Source: a virus. From it: a stretch of DNA of 32,411 nucleotides. This document shows positions 7,894-16,133 of the stretch, piece after piece. Below the pieces are notes generated by a model that was not told the origin of the DNA, made no database searches, and saw only the letters and a list, made by a program, of their open reading frames with translations. The stretch is from IMG/VR virus record IMGVR_UViG_3300049846_001447, positions 1 through 32,411 of that record, one strand, 5' to 3'. Within the stretch, counting starts at the first letter, position 1; every line of letters starts with the position of its first letter. Position numbers and translations under genes: made by a program.

Positions 7894-10725
7894 ATGGCAG
7901 TACAAAAGAATTTTGTAATACAAAATGGTCTAGAGGTAAATAATAACCTCATATTTGCAGATAAAGGTAGCAATAAAGTAGGTATTGCAACCACAAGTCC
8001 ACGACACACTCTACACGTTAATGGTGGAATTGGGGCAACAAACTCTGTAGTTACAGGCATTTCTACAGTTACTGATTTAATCATTGGTGGTAAAGTTAGT
8101 GCCGGAAGTACTTTTGGTGCAGCAGGTCAATATCTAGTTTCTACAGGTGCAGGAGTTACCTGGGGTGCAGTACCAACTGTTAGATCTTTAGACCTACAAA
8201 CAGCAGGAGTAGGAGCAACTACTTTTAATACTACATATGCAGTTGGATTGCTAGATGTATATGTTAATGGTGTTAAACTATCAAGTGATGAGTTTACAGC
8301 AAATAATGGCGCTACTGTTGTTTTAGATGATGCTTGTTTTGGTGGAGAAACGATAGAATTTGTTTCATACTCACCTTTTGCATTAGGTTTTGGGTCAACG
8401 TCAATTCAAGGCATTACCATACTAGAAGAAGGTTCTCCTGTCGGTAGTGCATTACAAGTTACTTCGATTAACTTTGTTGGAGCAGCAGTCACTGCAGTTG
8501 GTTCAGGAATTGGTGTTACTGTTTATATTACAGATACTGATACTTTAAATCCAAACTACTGGGCATCAACAGCAGCGGGTATTCATACACTTTCTAATGC
8601 TGGTATAGGAACCACAAATCCAAGATTTACATTAGAAGTTGGTGCAGTTGGTGCATCGGGAACAACACTTTATGTCAATGGTGATGCAAGAATTACTGGA
8701 ATTCTCACAGTCGGATCTTCAAGTATTACACTTGATGGATCTACAAATATCATTAATGTTGGATCTGGTGTTACAATTGACGGCACTGCAGGAACTATTA
8801 GTGCAACCTCAATTGTTGTTGGTGGAACAACTCTTACTGGATCCGGAGTAACTTATATTACTGCAGGATCAGGTATTTCAGTAGACCAAAATACGGGTAA
8901 TGTAACGATTACTGCTTCTGGTGGTGGAACTTCTTCTCAATGGGTTACAACAGCAGCAGGTATTCATACACTTTCTAATGTTGGTATAGGAACCACAAAT
9001 CCAACAAGTAAACTTACAGTAAAGGGAAATACTTCTCTTGAAACTTTAAGTGTTTCTGGTGTTTCTACATTCACTATTGGAGGGGCAGGAAATTCAGAGG
9101 CAGTTTACTTCAGAAGCAAAACTCAACCACAAGCTTCACTTAAAATTTCTCAAGCAGCAGGAAATGATGATGGTGTCTTAATGACATTTTCAAGTAGTGA
9201 TGGCGATACAGCAACTATTGAAACTGATAGCAACTCAAACCTAATAATTAGCACACAAAACACTTTAAACTTAAGAGCAAACACTAATCAAACTGTTTTA
9301 CAATCTAGTGGTTCCTCTGCAGATCTTTACTACTCTGGGATTAAGAAATTTGAAACTCTTGGTGCTGGCGTAACAGTCACTGGAACTACTTTTACAAATC
9401 AGTTAAGTGTTTCTGGTGTTTCTACTTTATCATCAAATGTATCAGTAGCTGGAACTATCAGTGTTAATGGTGGAGTAAAGTTAGCAACAAATAATGCAAC
9501 AATTGTAGGAACCTCAGGAACTGCTGGAGAAATCAAACAAATTGGTGGTGCTCCATTCTATTATGATGGAAGTGCTTGGAGAGAGTTTGTTCTTTCAAGT
9601 GGGACACCAGTTACTGTTCCAGCAGATACTGAATGGGATAATGTTGTCTTCAGAGCAACTTTTGACACTGACTTCACTGATGCAAAGTTTGGAGCAACAC
9701 CAGTTTATGTAAGTGCTGGTTCTACTATTGTAGGTGCTGCAGTAACGATTGGAACAGGTGCTTTTAGAAATGATGGTACATTAGGTGCTGGTGTATCTTA
9801 TGCGTATAGAAGTGATTATGACTTTACTGGTTCTTGGACTATTGAGTTTTGGATGTATGTAGATTCTGGTCCTACTTATTTTAGTCCTACAACACCAGCA
9901 TCTTTGATTTCTATGCATTCAACCACTGGTATTGGTACTAGTGGGAACTGGTCTCTTGGTATGTATGGAGATCAATATGGAAACAAATATATTACTTGGT
10001 TTAATCAAAATCATCCTACTTACAAAAATGGAACTTCACTGTATCTTGTAGCAGGAGTTACTTGGAATAGCAATATTGTTGATAAATGGAACCACTTTGC
10101 ACTTGTTAGAGAAGCAGATAATGGATCTCTACATTTTTATGTAAATGGAATTGAGACAAGTAACACTACTGGCGATAATATAATTGATAATGATATTCTT
10201 GATATAAGTGGTAACGGATTGTATTTTGGTGGTGATACTACTTTTACAATTGGAACTTTAACTTTTAATTCAAATGAGACTGCTGATGTAATTTTTGATG
10301 ATGTAAGAATTTCTGCTGGTGTTGGAACTGCTGGACAAAGATATAACTCTATTGGAATTTCAACTTACGCAACCTTCACTCCACCAACAACTGCTCTTCC
10401 AACTACTGGAACTCTTTCATCTTATATCCAACCACCAGGAGATAAGTATGGTGAAATCACTTTAGGTGGTTCACCAACCTGGAGAGGAACCTCTGGTGTG
10501 ACTGTTTCTCAACAATCCAGTGGTAATTATCGCGTAAGTTTTGCAAGTACATACACAAATGCTAATGATTACTTTGTATTAACTCAAGCAATGGATCAAG
10601 GATTTGCTTCTTATGTTGGTGTTGCTAGATCTACTACTCACGTTGATTTTGCAATAAACAAAGAAAGTGATAGCACTGCTGTGAATACTGGGTCACTTTC
10701 GGTTCAAATAAAAAATCACATTTAA
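7894..10725 (+). CDS. Tail fibre-like protein with LamG/concanavalin-like lectin domain, 943 aa
   Basis: The N-terminal 570 residues are a fibre of Gly/Thr/Val-rich beta repeats, including two near-identical copies of AAGIHTLSN-GIGTTNP (about residues 228-245 and 355-372). Residues about 575-820 form a LamG/concanavalin A-like domain. Its signature is GSWTIEFWMYVDS, then KWNHFALVRE, GSLHFYVNGIE and VIFDDVRISAGVG. Such domains bind sugars, so this is a good candidate for host lipopolysaccharide or capsule recognition. The last 100 residues are a separate beta domain (GEITLGGSPTWRG to QIKNHI). Transcription probably comes from the divergent late promoter at 7861. No strong Shine-Dalgarno sequence is seen. 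The domain call rests on pattern memory, and the receptor role is inferred. Confidence 0.82.
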   Translation: MAVQKNFVIQNGLEVNNNLIFADKGSNKVGIATTSPRHTLHVNGGIGATNSVVTGISTVTDLIIGGKVSAGSTFGAAGQYLVSTGAGVTWGAVPTVRSLDLQTAGVGATTFNTTYAVGLLDVYVNGVKLSSDEFTANNGATVVLDDACFGGETIEFVSYSPFALGFGSTSIQGITILEEGSPVGSALQVTSINFVGAAVTAVGSGIGVTVYITDTDTLNPNYWASTAAGIHTLSNAGIGTTNPRFTLEVGAVGASGTTLYVNGDARITGILTVGSSSITLDGSTNIINVGSGVTIDGTAGTISATSIVVGGTTLTGSGVTYITAGSGISVDQNTGNVTITASGGGTSSQWVTTAAGIHTLSNVGIGTTNPTSKLTVKGNTSLETLSVSGVSTFTIGGAGNSEAVYFRSKTQPQASLKISQAAGNDDGVLMTFSSSDGDTATIETDSNSNLIISTQNTLNLRANTNQTVLQSSGSSADLYYSGIKKFETLGAGVTVTGTTFTNQLSVSGVSTLSSNVSVAGTISVNGGVKLATNNATIVGTSGTAGEIKQIGGAPFYYDGSAWREFVLSSGTPVTVPADTEWDNVVFRATFDTDFTDAKFGATPVYVSAGSTIVGAAVTIGTGAFRNDGTLGAGVSYAYRSDYDFTGSWTIEFWMYVDSGPTYFSPTTPASLISMHSTTGIGTSGNWSLGMYGDQYGNKYITWFNQNHPTYKNGTSLYLVAGVTWNSNIVDKWNHFALVREADNGSLHFYVNGIETSNTTGDNIIDNDILDISGNGLYFGGDTTFTIGTLTFNSNETADVIFDDVRISAGVGTAGQRYNSIGISTYATFTPPTTALPTTGTLSSYIQPPGDKYGEITLGGSPTWRGTSGVTVSQQSSGNYRVSFASTYTNANDYFVLTQAMDQGFASYVGVARSTTHVDFAINKESDSTAVNTGSLSVQIKNHI
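8571..9020 (+). repeat. Repeated 'GIHTLSN..GIGTTNP' cassette, copies 1 and 2
   Basis: About 70 bp are repeated almost exactly at 8571-8640 and 8951-9020, encoding AAGIHTLSNxGIGTTNP. A third, slightly diverged copy lies at 11041-11109 in the next fibre gene. The repeats are long enough to serve for homologous recombination between fibre genes. Confidence 0.8.
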
Positions 10726-10745
10726 TTATGATGCAGTTGCTATTT

Positions 10746-10753
10746 AATAAATA
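10746..10753 (+). promoter_or_regulatory. T4-type late promoter box
   Basis: AATAAATA lies 19 nt before ATG 10773. A strong ribosome binding site AAGGAG (10761-10766) follows it. Confidence 0.6.
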
Positions 10754-10772
10754 AAAATATAAGGAGAAAGCA

Positions 10773-12419
10773 ATGAGCATAAGGAACAGAGAACTATCTC
10801 AATTTGGTTCTTTTATATACATTGATGACGCCACAAAGACCGTTGGAATTGCAACGACTGCGACTCCTTATGTTGGAATAGGAACCACAAACGCATCTCA
10901 TAAACTAACAGTTGTTGGTAATACAAACATCACAGGAAATGCTAATGTTACTGGTGTTGTAACTGCTACTAACTTTTATGGAGATGGTTCAACACTTAGT
11001 AATGTTACTGCTATTATTGTAGATGGATGGATTTTTAATTCTGCAGGTATTCATACACTCTCCAATGTTGGTGTAGGTACAACAAATCCAACATCAAAAC
11101 TCACTGTTAGTGGTGATATATCAGCAACTGGAACAATTACAGGAAGTAATATAAGTTTAACTGGATTTTCTGTTTCTTCTGGAGTTGTAACAGCATCAAG
11201 GTTTAATGCAACAGTAGGAACAGGCACTGCACCATTTACAGTCAACTCAACAACACTTGTTACAAACTTAAATGCTGACCTTATTCAAGGAAGAACTCCA
11301 CCTGTTGGAGACTTTGTTGGTTCATCAGATAGTCAAACTTTAACAAATAAAACACTACAAAGTCCAGTAATTACTGGTACTGGTTTGCAAATTTCGGGAT
11401 CAACTTCTGGAATTACAACCTTAACCGCACAATCAGTTGCATCAGGAACTATTCTTCTTCCTGCAATTTCTGGAATAGGAACTGTCGTAACCACTGCTGA
11501 TGTTGGAACAATTACATCAGGGATGATTGCAGATTTGAGTATTGTAAATACTGATATTTCTGCAACTGCTGCAATTACATATGGTAAATTAAGTCTTACC
11601 AATTCAATTGTAAATGCAGATATTTCTGCAACTGCTGCAATTACATATGGTAAATTAAGTCTTACCAATTCAATTGTAAATGCTGATATTTCTGCAACTG
11701 CAGCAATTGCAAACTCAAAACTTGCAAACTCTACAATTTCTGGAGTTTCTTTAGGCAGTAACTTAAATGCACTAAGTCTTGGAACTTATTTGACATATGA
11801 TGCAGGAACTACTTACACTGGAGCTACTGCAAGAACTCTTAGTATAAATGCTACAAGTTCTAATACTCTTAGTGCAGTAGTTGCTCGCGATTCTTCTGGT
11901 AACTTCAGTGCAGGTACAATTACTGCAACATTAAACGGAAATGCAACAACAGCAACAACAGCAACCACAGCAACGACTGCAACCACAGCAAATGCGTTGA
12001 ACACATCAAATAATTATCGGGTTAATTCTTTTGGTGTAGGAACCGCTCCATCAGGAACTGCTGGGGAGATTAGAGCAACAGACAATGTTACTGCATATTA
12101 CACTTCTGACATTAATTTAAAAACAAATATTAGACCAATTAATGACTCTCTAAATAAATTGCTAGGAATTAGCGGAGTAAATTTTGATTGGAAAGATGAC
12201 TATTTAAAATCAAGAGGTGGTGAGGATGGTTACTTTGTTAAAAAAAGTGACGTAGGTGTTATAGCACAAGAAATAGAAAAAGTATTGCCCGAAGCAGTTG
12301 CAACAAGAGAAAATGGATATAAAGCAGTTCGTTATGAATTAATTGTTCCACTTTTAATTGAAGCAGTGAAAGAACTTAACGAAGAAGTTAGAATTCTTAA
12401 AGAAAAATTGGGAGAATAA
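10773..12419 (+). CDS. Tail fibre-like protein with C-terminal S74 intramolecular chaperone, 548 aa
   Basis: The shaft (about residues 1-430) consists of 'VGIGTTNPTSKLTV'-type beta repeats and two and a half tandem 22-residue repeats (DISATAAITYGKLSLTNSIV core). The C-terminus is a Peptidase_S74 intramolecular chaperone: SDINLKTNI holds the Ser-Lys dyad S445 and K450 (five residues apart as in the endosialidase family). GVIAQEIEKVLPEAV follows, and then a heptad-like coil (IEAVKELNEEVRILKEKLG). In this family the chaperone trimerises the fibre and is then cleaved before the serine. Cleavage would leave a 444-residue fibre and a 104-residue released tail. The start is well supported by AAGGAG 6 nt upstream and a late box. 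The domain call is strong; cleavage is inferred. Confidence 0.9.
   Translation: MSIRNRELSQFGSFIYIDDATKTVGIATTATPYVGIGTTNASHKLTVVGNTNITGNANVTGVVTATNFYGDGSTLSNVTAIIVDGWIFNSAGIHTLSNVGVGTTNPTSKLTVSGDISATGTITGSNISLTGFSVSSGVVTASRFNATVGTGTAPFTVNSTTLVTNLNADLIQGRTPPVGDFVGSSDSQTLTNKTLQSPVITGTGLQISGSTSGITTLTAQSVASGTILLPAISGIGTVVTTADVGTITSGMIADLSIVNTDISATAAITYGKLSLTNSIVNADISATAAITYGKLSLTNSIVNADISATAAIANSKLANSTISGVSLGSNLNALSLGTYLTYDAGTTYTGATARTLSINATSSNTLSAVVARDSSGNFSAGTITATLNGNATTATTATTATTATTANALNTSNNYRVNSFGVGTAPSGTAGEIRATDNVTAYYTSDINLKTNIRPINDSLNKLLGISGVNFDWKDDYLKSRGGEDGYFVKKSDVGVIAQEIEKVLPEAVATRENGYKAVRYELIVPLLIEAVKELNEEVRILKEKLGE
11553..11717 (+). repeat. 66-bp tandem repeat, about 2.5 copies
   Basis: Units begin at 11553, 11619 and 11685, exactly 66 bp apart, and encode a 22-residue repeat starting DISATAA. 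The first two units are nearly identical at DNA level, so recent duplication or slippage is likely. The period is a multiple of three, so gain or loss of units keeps the frame. Confidence 0.88.
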
Positions 12420-12441
12420 AGGATATAATATTTACAATTTT

Positions 12442-12470
12442 TTGACAAAAACAAAAATTTGATTTAAAAT
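12442..12470 (+). promoter_or_regulatory. Near-consensus sigma70 promoter for the dioxygenase pair
   Basis: TTGACA (12442-12447), a 17-nt spacer and TAAAAT (12465-12470) form a host-type promoter inside a late-gene block. No late box lies in this gap. The ribosome binding site AGGAG (12488-12492) precedes ATG 12501. Confidence 0.7.
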
Positions 12471-12500
12471 CTTACTGAATATGTTATAGGAGTTTAAGAA

Positions 12501-13136
12501 ATGGCATATCAATCAATTTGGTATTTTACAAGCATTCCAGATAAAATTATTAATATCATCGAAGAGGACCTATCGGAAAATTTTGATCCATTACTGGAGG
12601 ACTCAAAAGTTGGTGGAGGTGATTATGGAACAGTTGACAAAGATAAAAGAAATGCGAGAAATGCTTGGGTTCCTACAACACATTGGATTGCAGGATTTGT
12701 ATGGCATTATGTTCAACGTGCAAATCGTGAGAATTTTCTATATGATCTAACTAATGTTGATGGCGAATCGCTTCAATATACAGTTTATGGTGAAGGTGAG
12801 TATTATGGGTGGCACAACGATTCTGGACTTTCTGCACATTACAAACCAATATCATCTGGTAATCGTGGACATGGTGAGCAATTGTTTCAAGATTTTGTAA
12901 ATGAGAATTGTGAAAAAGTAAGAAAACTTTCTTTTAGTTTGCTTCTATCAGATCCAGACACCTATGAAGGTGGAAATTTGCAACTTTTAGATGAAGCAGG
13001 AAAATCTTATATTGTTCCTAGACAAAGAGGAACTATTGTTCTCTTTGATTCTCGGACACAGCACCGCGTTCAAAAAGTAACTAAAGGTGTAAGAAAATCA
13101 GTTGTTGGATGGGTAACTGGTCCACGTTGGAAATGA
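12501..13136 (+). CDS. 2OG-Fe(II) dioxygenase, PKHD/prolyl-hydroxylase type
   Basis: This 211-residue protein shows the iron-binding HxD as H105-N106-D107 (in YYGWHNDSG), the distal histidine H188 (in RTQHRVQKV) and the 2OG-binding arginine R198 (in GVRKSVVGW). RKLSFSLLLSDPDTYEGGNLQ is the typical strand pair of PKHD-type hydroxylases, as in PiuC. Start and length are well supported by AGGAG 8 nt upstream and the promoter at 12442. The next gene, also a dioxygenase-like protein, follows after 9 nt, so the two form an operon. The substrate is unknown; fibre residues, host proteins or a small metabolite are all possible. Its host-type promoter suggests earlier expression than the fibres around it. 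Confidence 0.88.
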   Translation: MAYQSIWYFTSIPDKIINIIEEDLSENFDPLLEDSKVGGGDYGTVDKDKRNARNAWVPTTHWIAGFVWHYVQRANRENFLYDLTNVDGESLQYTVYGEGEYYGWHNDSGLSAHYKPISSGNRGHGEQLFQDFVNENCEKVRKLSFSLLLSDPDTYEGGNLQLLDEAGKSYIVPRQRGTIVLFDSRTQHRVQKVTKGVRKSVVGWVTGPRWK

Positions 13137-13145
13137 GGTAATAAA

Positions 13146-13862
13146 ATGGCAGAACAAATGACACTAGAACAAATTGTCTGGCAAGAAAGAGTTAACACTG
13201 GAACATCACAAACAAATAATGAAGAGTTTGATAAAAATGGATACTTAGTTCTAAGAAATCTATGGAATCCACAAGACCTTTATTGTGAACCACCAGAGAT
13301 TAAGGGACAATATAATTATTATGGAAAAATTGATAAATTTTGCCACTTTCCTTTAGAAATGCAAGTTGAAGGATCCACTTCAAGATACTATTGGCCTCCA
13401 TATAAGTTTACACATTCTCAAATTCGTATGAAACTTGAGCAAGCAATTGGTAAGAAACTTTATAATACCTACTATTATGATAGGTTTTATAATCCAGGAC
13501 AAGCATTATCAAATCACGTAGACCGTCCTGCTTGTGAAATCTCAGTGACCATTCACGTAAGCAGTAATGTCAGCAATCCTTGGCCAATCTGGATTAAAAC
13601 ACCAGATACTTATAGTGATGATAAAAAAACTGAGATTATTAAAGAAGGAGAAAATCGTTCTGTGATTCTTCATCCCGGTGATGGAATGATTTATAAAGGA
13701 TGCGAAAGACCACATTGGAGAGAACCACTTCCAAGAGAATATAAAAGAACTTGGTATGGCAAGAAAGTAGAGAAAGAAGGATTGTATTATCATCAAATTT
13801 TCTTTCATTATGTTCTTGCTGATGGCGTTCGAGCTCATTGTGCAGGAGATTGTTCAAGTTAA
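13146..13862 (+). CDS. Second 2OG-Fe(II) dioxygenase-like protein of the pair, 238 aa
   Basis: The core YDRFYNPGQALSNHVDRPAC carries a HxD motif, H124-V125-D126, followed by a CEISVTIHVS strand typical of the double-stranded beta-helix. GDGMIYKGCERPHWREPLP holds a likely distal histidine H190 with R188 or R192 nearby, and YYHQIFFHYVLADG is a C-terminal strand. The first 100 residues have no family I recognise. The gene follows the other dioxygenase by 9 nt and has a TGAGGT ribosome binding site overlapping its stop. The C-terminus is Cys-rich (AHCAGDCSS). I am fairly sure of the fold, less sure that all ligands are intact, and the substrate is unknown. Confidence 0.78.
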   Translation: MAEQMTLEQIVWQERVNTGTSQTNNEEFDKNGYLVLRNLWNPQDLYCEPPEIKGQYNYYGKIDKFCHFPLEMQVEGSTSRYYWPPYKFTHSQIRMKLEQAIGKKLYNTYYYDRFYNPGQALSNHVDRPACEISVTIHVSSNVSNPWPIWIKTPDTYSDDKKTEIIKEGENRSVILHPGDGMIYKGCERPHWREPLPREYKRTWYGKKVEKEGLYYHQIFFHYVLADGVRAHCAGDCSS

Positions 13863-13866
13863 ATGT

Positions 13867-13874
13867 CTAAATAA
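13867..13874 (+). promoter_or_regulatory. Late promoter box, CTAAATAA
   Basis: CTAAATAA lies 5 nt after the stop of the dioxygenase pair and 51 nt before ATG 13925. The distance is longer than for most late boxes here. Confidence 0.45.
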
Positions 13875-13924
13875 AAATGAATAATATTATCTTTGAATTA
13901 ATAATTTTTAATTAGGAGATACTT

Positions 13925-14317
13925 ATGGCACATTACGCAGAATTAAATGAAAACAATGAAGTCATTAATGTTATTGTCGTAAATAATGAAGACTGCTTAG
14001 ATGAGAATGGAGTTGAAACTGAGGAAGCTGGTATTGAACACCTTTTAAAACATCACGGAGAAAATAGAATCTGGAAAAAAACTTCTTACAATAACAACAT
14101 AAGGTATCGATATGCCTACATTGGTGGAACATATGACCCAGATTTAGATGTATTTTTATATCCAAAACCAGCTCCTTCTTGGGTTTTAAATCATGAAAAT
14201 TATCATTGGGAAGCACCAATTCCAGAACCAGAATTAACGGAAGAGCAAATAAATAACGGACAAGAATATTTTTGGAATGAAGATATTTTAAATTGGCAAC
14301 TTATACCAATCATTTAG
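13925..14317 (+). CDS. Conserved phage protein of unknown function, 130 aa
   Basis: The product starts MAHYAELNENNEVINVIVVN and has WKKTSYNNNIRYRYAYIGGTYD in the middle and PSWVLNHENYHWEAPIP near the end. I recognise this as a family very common in cyanophages and other marine phages, usually beside fibre genes, with no proven role. It is rich in aromatic residues and acidic, and has no membrane segment. The start is supported by TAGGAG (13913-13918) about 6 nt upstream. The next gene starts 5 nt after its stop codon, so the small protein and the glycine-rich protein are probably made together. A virion or fibre-assembly role is inferred from context only. Confidence 0.78.
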   Translation: MAHYAELNENNEVINVIVVNNEDCLDENGVETEEAGIEHLLKHHGENRIWKKTSYNNNIRYRYAYIGGTYDPDLDVFLYPKPAPSWVLNHENYHWEAPIPEPELTEEQINNGQEYFWNEDILNWQLIPII

Positions 14318-14321
14318 TACT

Positions 14322-15410
14322 ATGGTAACACCTGCAGCACCAAATCCAATTTCAATGAGTGATGTTAACGCTGAGTTAAATTCACCACCAACAACAGCTA
14401 GAGCTCTTAATGATACCGCAGTAAGGACTCTTGCAGGTCCTGCATTTGCTACGCCTGGAACCACGATTAGTATGAATGATTTGCGTGGAAAATCTAGGTA
14501 TATTAATGCAAGTGGAGGAAGTGTTACTACTAATGCCGGATTCCGCTACCATACTTTTACTGGTCCAGGAACTTTTACTATTAACTATCTTGCTCCAAAT
14601 CCAACAGATAACACAGTAATAATGTATGGCCTTGGTGGCGGAGGAGGCGGAGGCCTTGGAGGACAATCATTAGATCAAGTTACAAATGCAGGTGGTGGAG
14701 GTGGTGCAGGTGAAGGTCAGACATTTACAATACCTGCTCCACTAGTAGCAGCGGGATCTTATCCAGTAACAATTGCTGGCGGTGGAGCTGGGTCAACTAG
14801 TGAACCTACTAGAGGTTCAACAGGTGGAACTACAACTTGTCCACTTGGAGCTCCAGTAACCGGTGGAGATTTTGAAGGCGGTGGTGGAGGAGGAAGTAGT
14901 AACAGAGTTGTTCCTGCTACAGCAGGTGCTCCCGGTAGAGGTTCTGGTGGTGGTGGTGCATCGATGCCGCCGCCAGCAAACTATGTAGGAGGGCCTGGTC
15001 AGTTTGGCACCCCAGGAAAAGCTGGATCGTGGACATTGGTTCCACCAGTCGGCCGACCAACACAAGCAACAAAAATTGGTGGTGGTGGTGGTGGCCAAGG
15101 ATCTGGTGGTCCACCGACAACAGCTGGTGCGCCTGGTGGTGCAGGTGCTTCTAATCCTATAGATGGAGTTACTAGAGCTGGTGGTGGTGGTGGTTCAGCA
15201 CTTACTCTACCACAAAGAGGAACTGGTGGACCTGGTGGCGGTGGATCCGGTGGATATGTTGGTTCAGGAACACTAACAGGTGGTAATGGTACAGTCAATA
15301 CAGGCGGTGGTGGAGGAGGTGGATGTAATTATAACCCAGGACCCTTTGCCCAGGGACCTGGAGGAAGTGGCGGTTCCGGAATATTAATTATTAGATATCC
15401 ATATTATTGA
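14322..15410 (+). CDS. Glycine-rich adhesin-like virion protein, 362 aa
   Basis: Residues 1-100 form a non-repetitive head (ISMSDVNAEL, then ISMNDLRGKS, then FTGPGTFTINYL), a pattern seen in phage fibre-associated proteins. From about residue 103 the chain has repeated runs of 4-7 glycines spaced by short Ser/Ala/Pro loops, and it ends GGSGILIIRYPYY. This resembles tail-tip adhesins built as a sandwich of polyglycine-II helices, such as gp38 of phage S16, in which loops between the helices bind the receptor. The homology is a suggestion based on composition and the closing motif. Codon choice is mixed for Gly (ggt, gga, ggc), which limits DNA repeats. It starts 5 nt after the previous stop. 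Confidence 0.75.
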   Translation: MVTPAAPNPISMSDVNAELNSPPTTARALNDTAVRTLAGPAFATPGTTISMNDLRGKSRYINASGGSVTTNAGFRYHTFTGPGTFTINYLAPNPTDNTVIMYGLGGGGGGGLGGQSLDQVTNAGGGGGAGEGQTFTIPAPLVAAGSYPVTIAGGGAGSTSEPTRGSTGGTTTCPLGAPVTGGDFEGGGGGGSSNRVVPATAGAPGRGSGGGGASMPPPANYVGGPGQFGTPGKAGSWTLVPPVGRPTQATKIGGGGGGQGSGGPPTTAGAPGGAGASNPIDGVTRAGGGGGSALTLPQRGTGGPGGGGSGGYVGSGTLTGGNGTVNTGGGGGGGCNYNPGPFAQGPGGSGGSGILIIRYPYY

Positions 15411-15416
15411 TAAATA
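15409..15416 (+). promoter_or_regulatory. Late promoter box overlapping a stop codon
   Basis: GATAAATA begins within the TGA stop of the glycine-rich gene and lies 20 nt before ATG 15437. Confidence 0.55.
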
Positions 15417-15436
15417 CTTAAAAATCCTCAAGAAAA

Positions 15437-15772
15437 ATGGCAGTTGCTGAAGTTACAAATATAGTCATTGAAAAAGGAACTGATTTTGAGGCGACTTTTA
15501 ATTTGTTTGATCCTGACCAGTCTGCATCGGTTCTTTCAGGACTCTCAACAACTTATGCAAAGATTCGTAAGTATCCTGATGCAACTGATGGTGAGGAGTT
15601 TTCAAAGACAATCACTGCAGGAACTGGAACTATTAAACTTACATTGACTGCAACACAAACTGCAAATCTTAAAGCAGGTCGAAACTATTTTGATGTTGTT
15701 CTTACATTAGGTGGAAAGAAAACAAAAGTCATTAAAGGAACAGCAATCGTAGAAGAGAGTGCATCTGTATGA
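15437..15772 (+). CDS. Small virion-type beta protein, 111 aa
   Basis: The product starts MAVAEVTNIVIEKGTDFEAT and shows alternating strands (TIKLTLTATQTANLKAGRNY, then FDVVLTLGGKKTKVIKG). This pattern resembles the N-terminal beta-sandwich of baseplate upper proteins (BppU-like), a resemblance I could not test. Similar proteins are, as I recall, annotated as virion structural proteins in cyanophages. Its stop overlaps the start of the next gene (ATGA at 15769-15772), so the two are translationally coupled. A late box lies 20 nt upstream; no strong Shine-Dalgarno sequence is seen. Confidence 0.72.
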   Translation: MAVAEVTNIVIEKGTDFEATFNLFDPDQSASVLSGLSTTYAKIRKYPDATDGEEFSKTITAGTGTIKLTLTATQTANLKAGRNYFDVVLTLGGKKTKVIKGTAIVEESASV

Positions 15773-16095
15773 CTTATAAAGTTACTTTTTCTTCTGGTAA
15801 TAATTACTCCGCTAAACTTTCTCAACCATCTAATTATAAAACAAGTATTTCATATAATATCGAAATTACTCCAATGAACTTAGACGAACTCACAGACGTA
15901 GAAATCAGTGGAAGTAATGATAAGTATGTGTTGATGTACGATGCTGCATCTGGAAAATGGAAAGATAGAAATCCAGATGAGGTTCTCTCTGCAGCAACAA
16001 CAGAGCCAATTCAACCAGGACTTCCAGCAGATTTCGAAAATCAATTGGATGTTGATCTTGATGATCGTATTAATCTAGATGCAGGCGGTTTTTAA
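15769..16095 (+). CDS. Small virion-type protein, 108 aa
   Basis: The frame overlaps the previous gene by 4 nt, which implies coupled translation. The N-terminal third is beta-like (MTYKVTFSSGNNYSAKLSQP). The middle has DELTDVEISGSNDKYVLMYD followed by GKWKDRNPDEVLSAA, a segment I associate with cyanophage structural proteins. The end, LDVDLDDRINLDAGGF, is strongly acidic. There is no enzyme motif and no membrane segment. A role as a small baseplate or fibre-attachment component is likely from context but unproven. Confidence 0.72.
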   Translation: MTYKVTFSSGNNYSAKLSQPSNYKTSISYNIEITPMNLDELTDVEISGSNDKYVLMYDAASGKWKDRNPDEVLSAATTEPIQPGLPADFENQLDVDLDDRINLDAGGF

Positions 16096-16099
16096 TATT

Positions 16100-16107
16100 C
16101 TAAATAC
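16100..16107 (+). promoter_or_regulatory. Late promoter box, CTAAATAC
   Basis: CTAAATAC starts 5 nt after the previous stop and ends 26 nt before ATG 16134, the usual spacing in this window. Confidence 0.6.
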
Positions 16108-16133
16108 TATTATAATCAAATAGTCATAAGAAG

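Noticed and set aside
14382-15298. Minus-strand open frames over the glycine-rich gene
   Set aside because: They are Thr/Ser/Pro-rich shadows of GGT/GGA codons. No ribosome binding site or promoter supports them.
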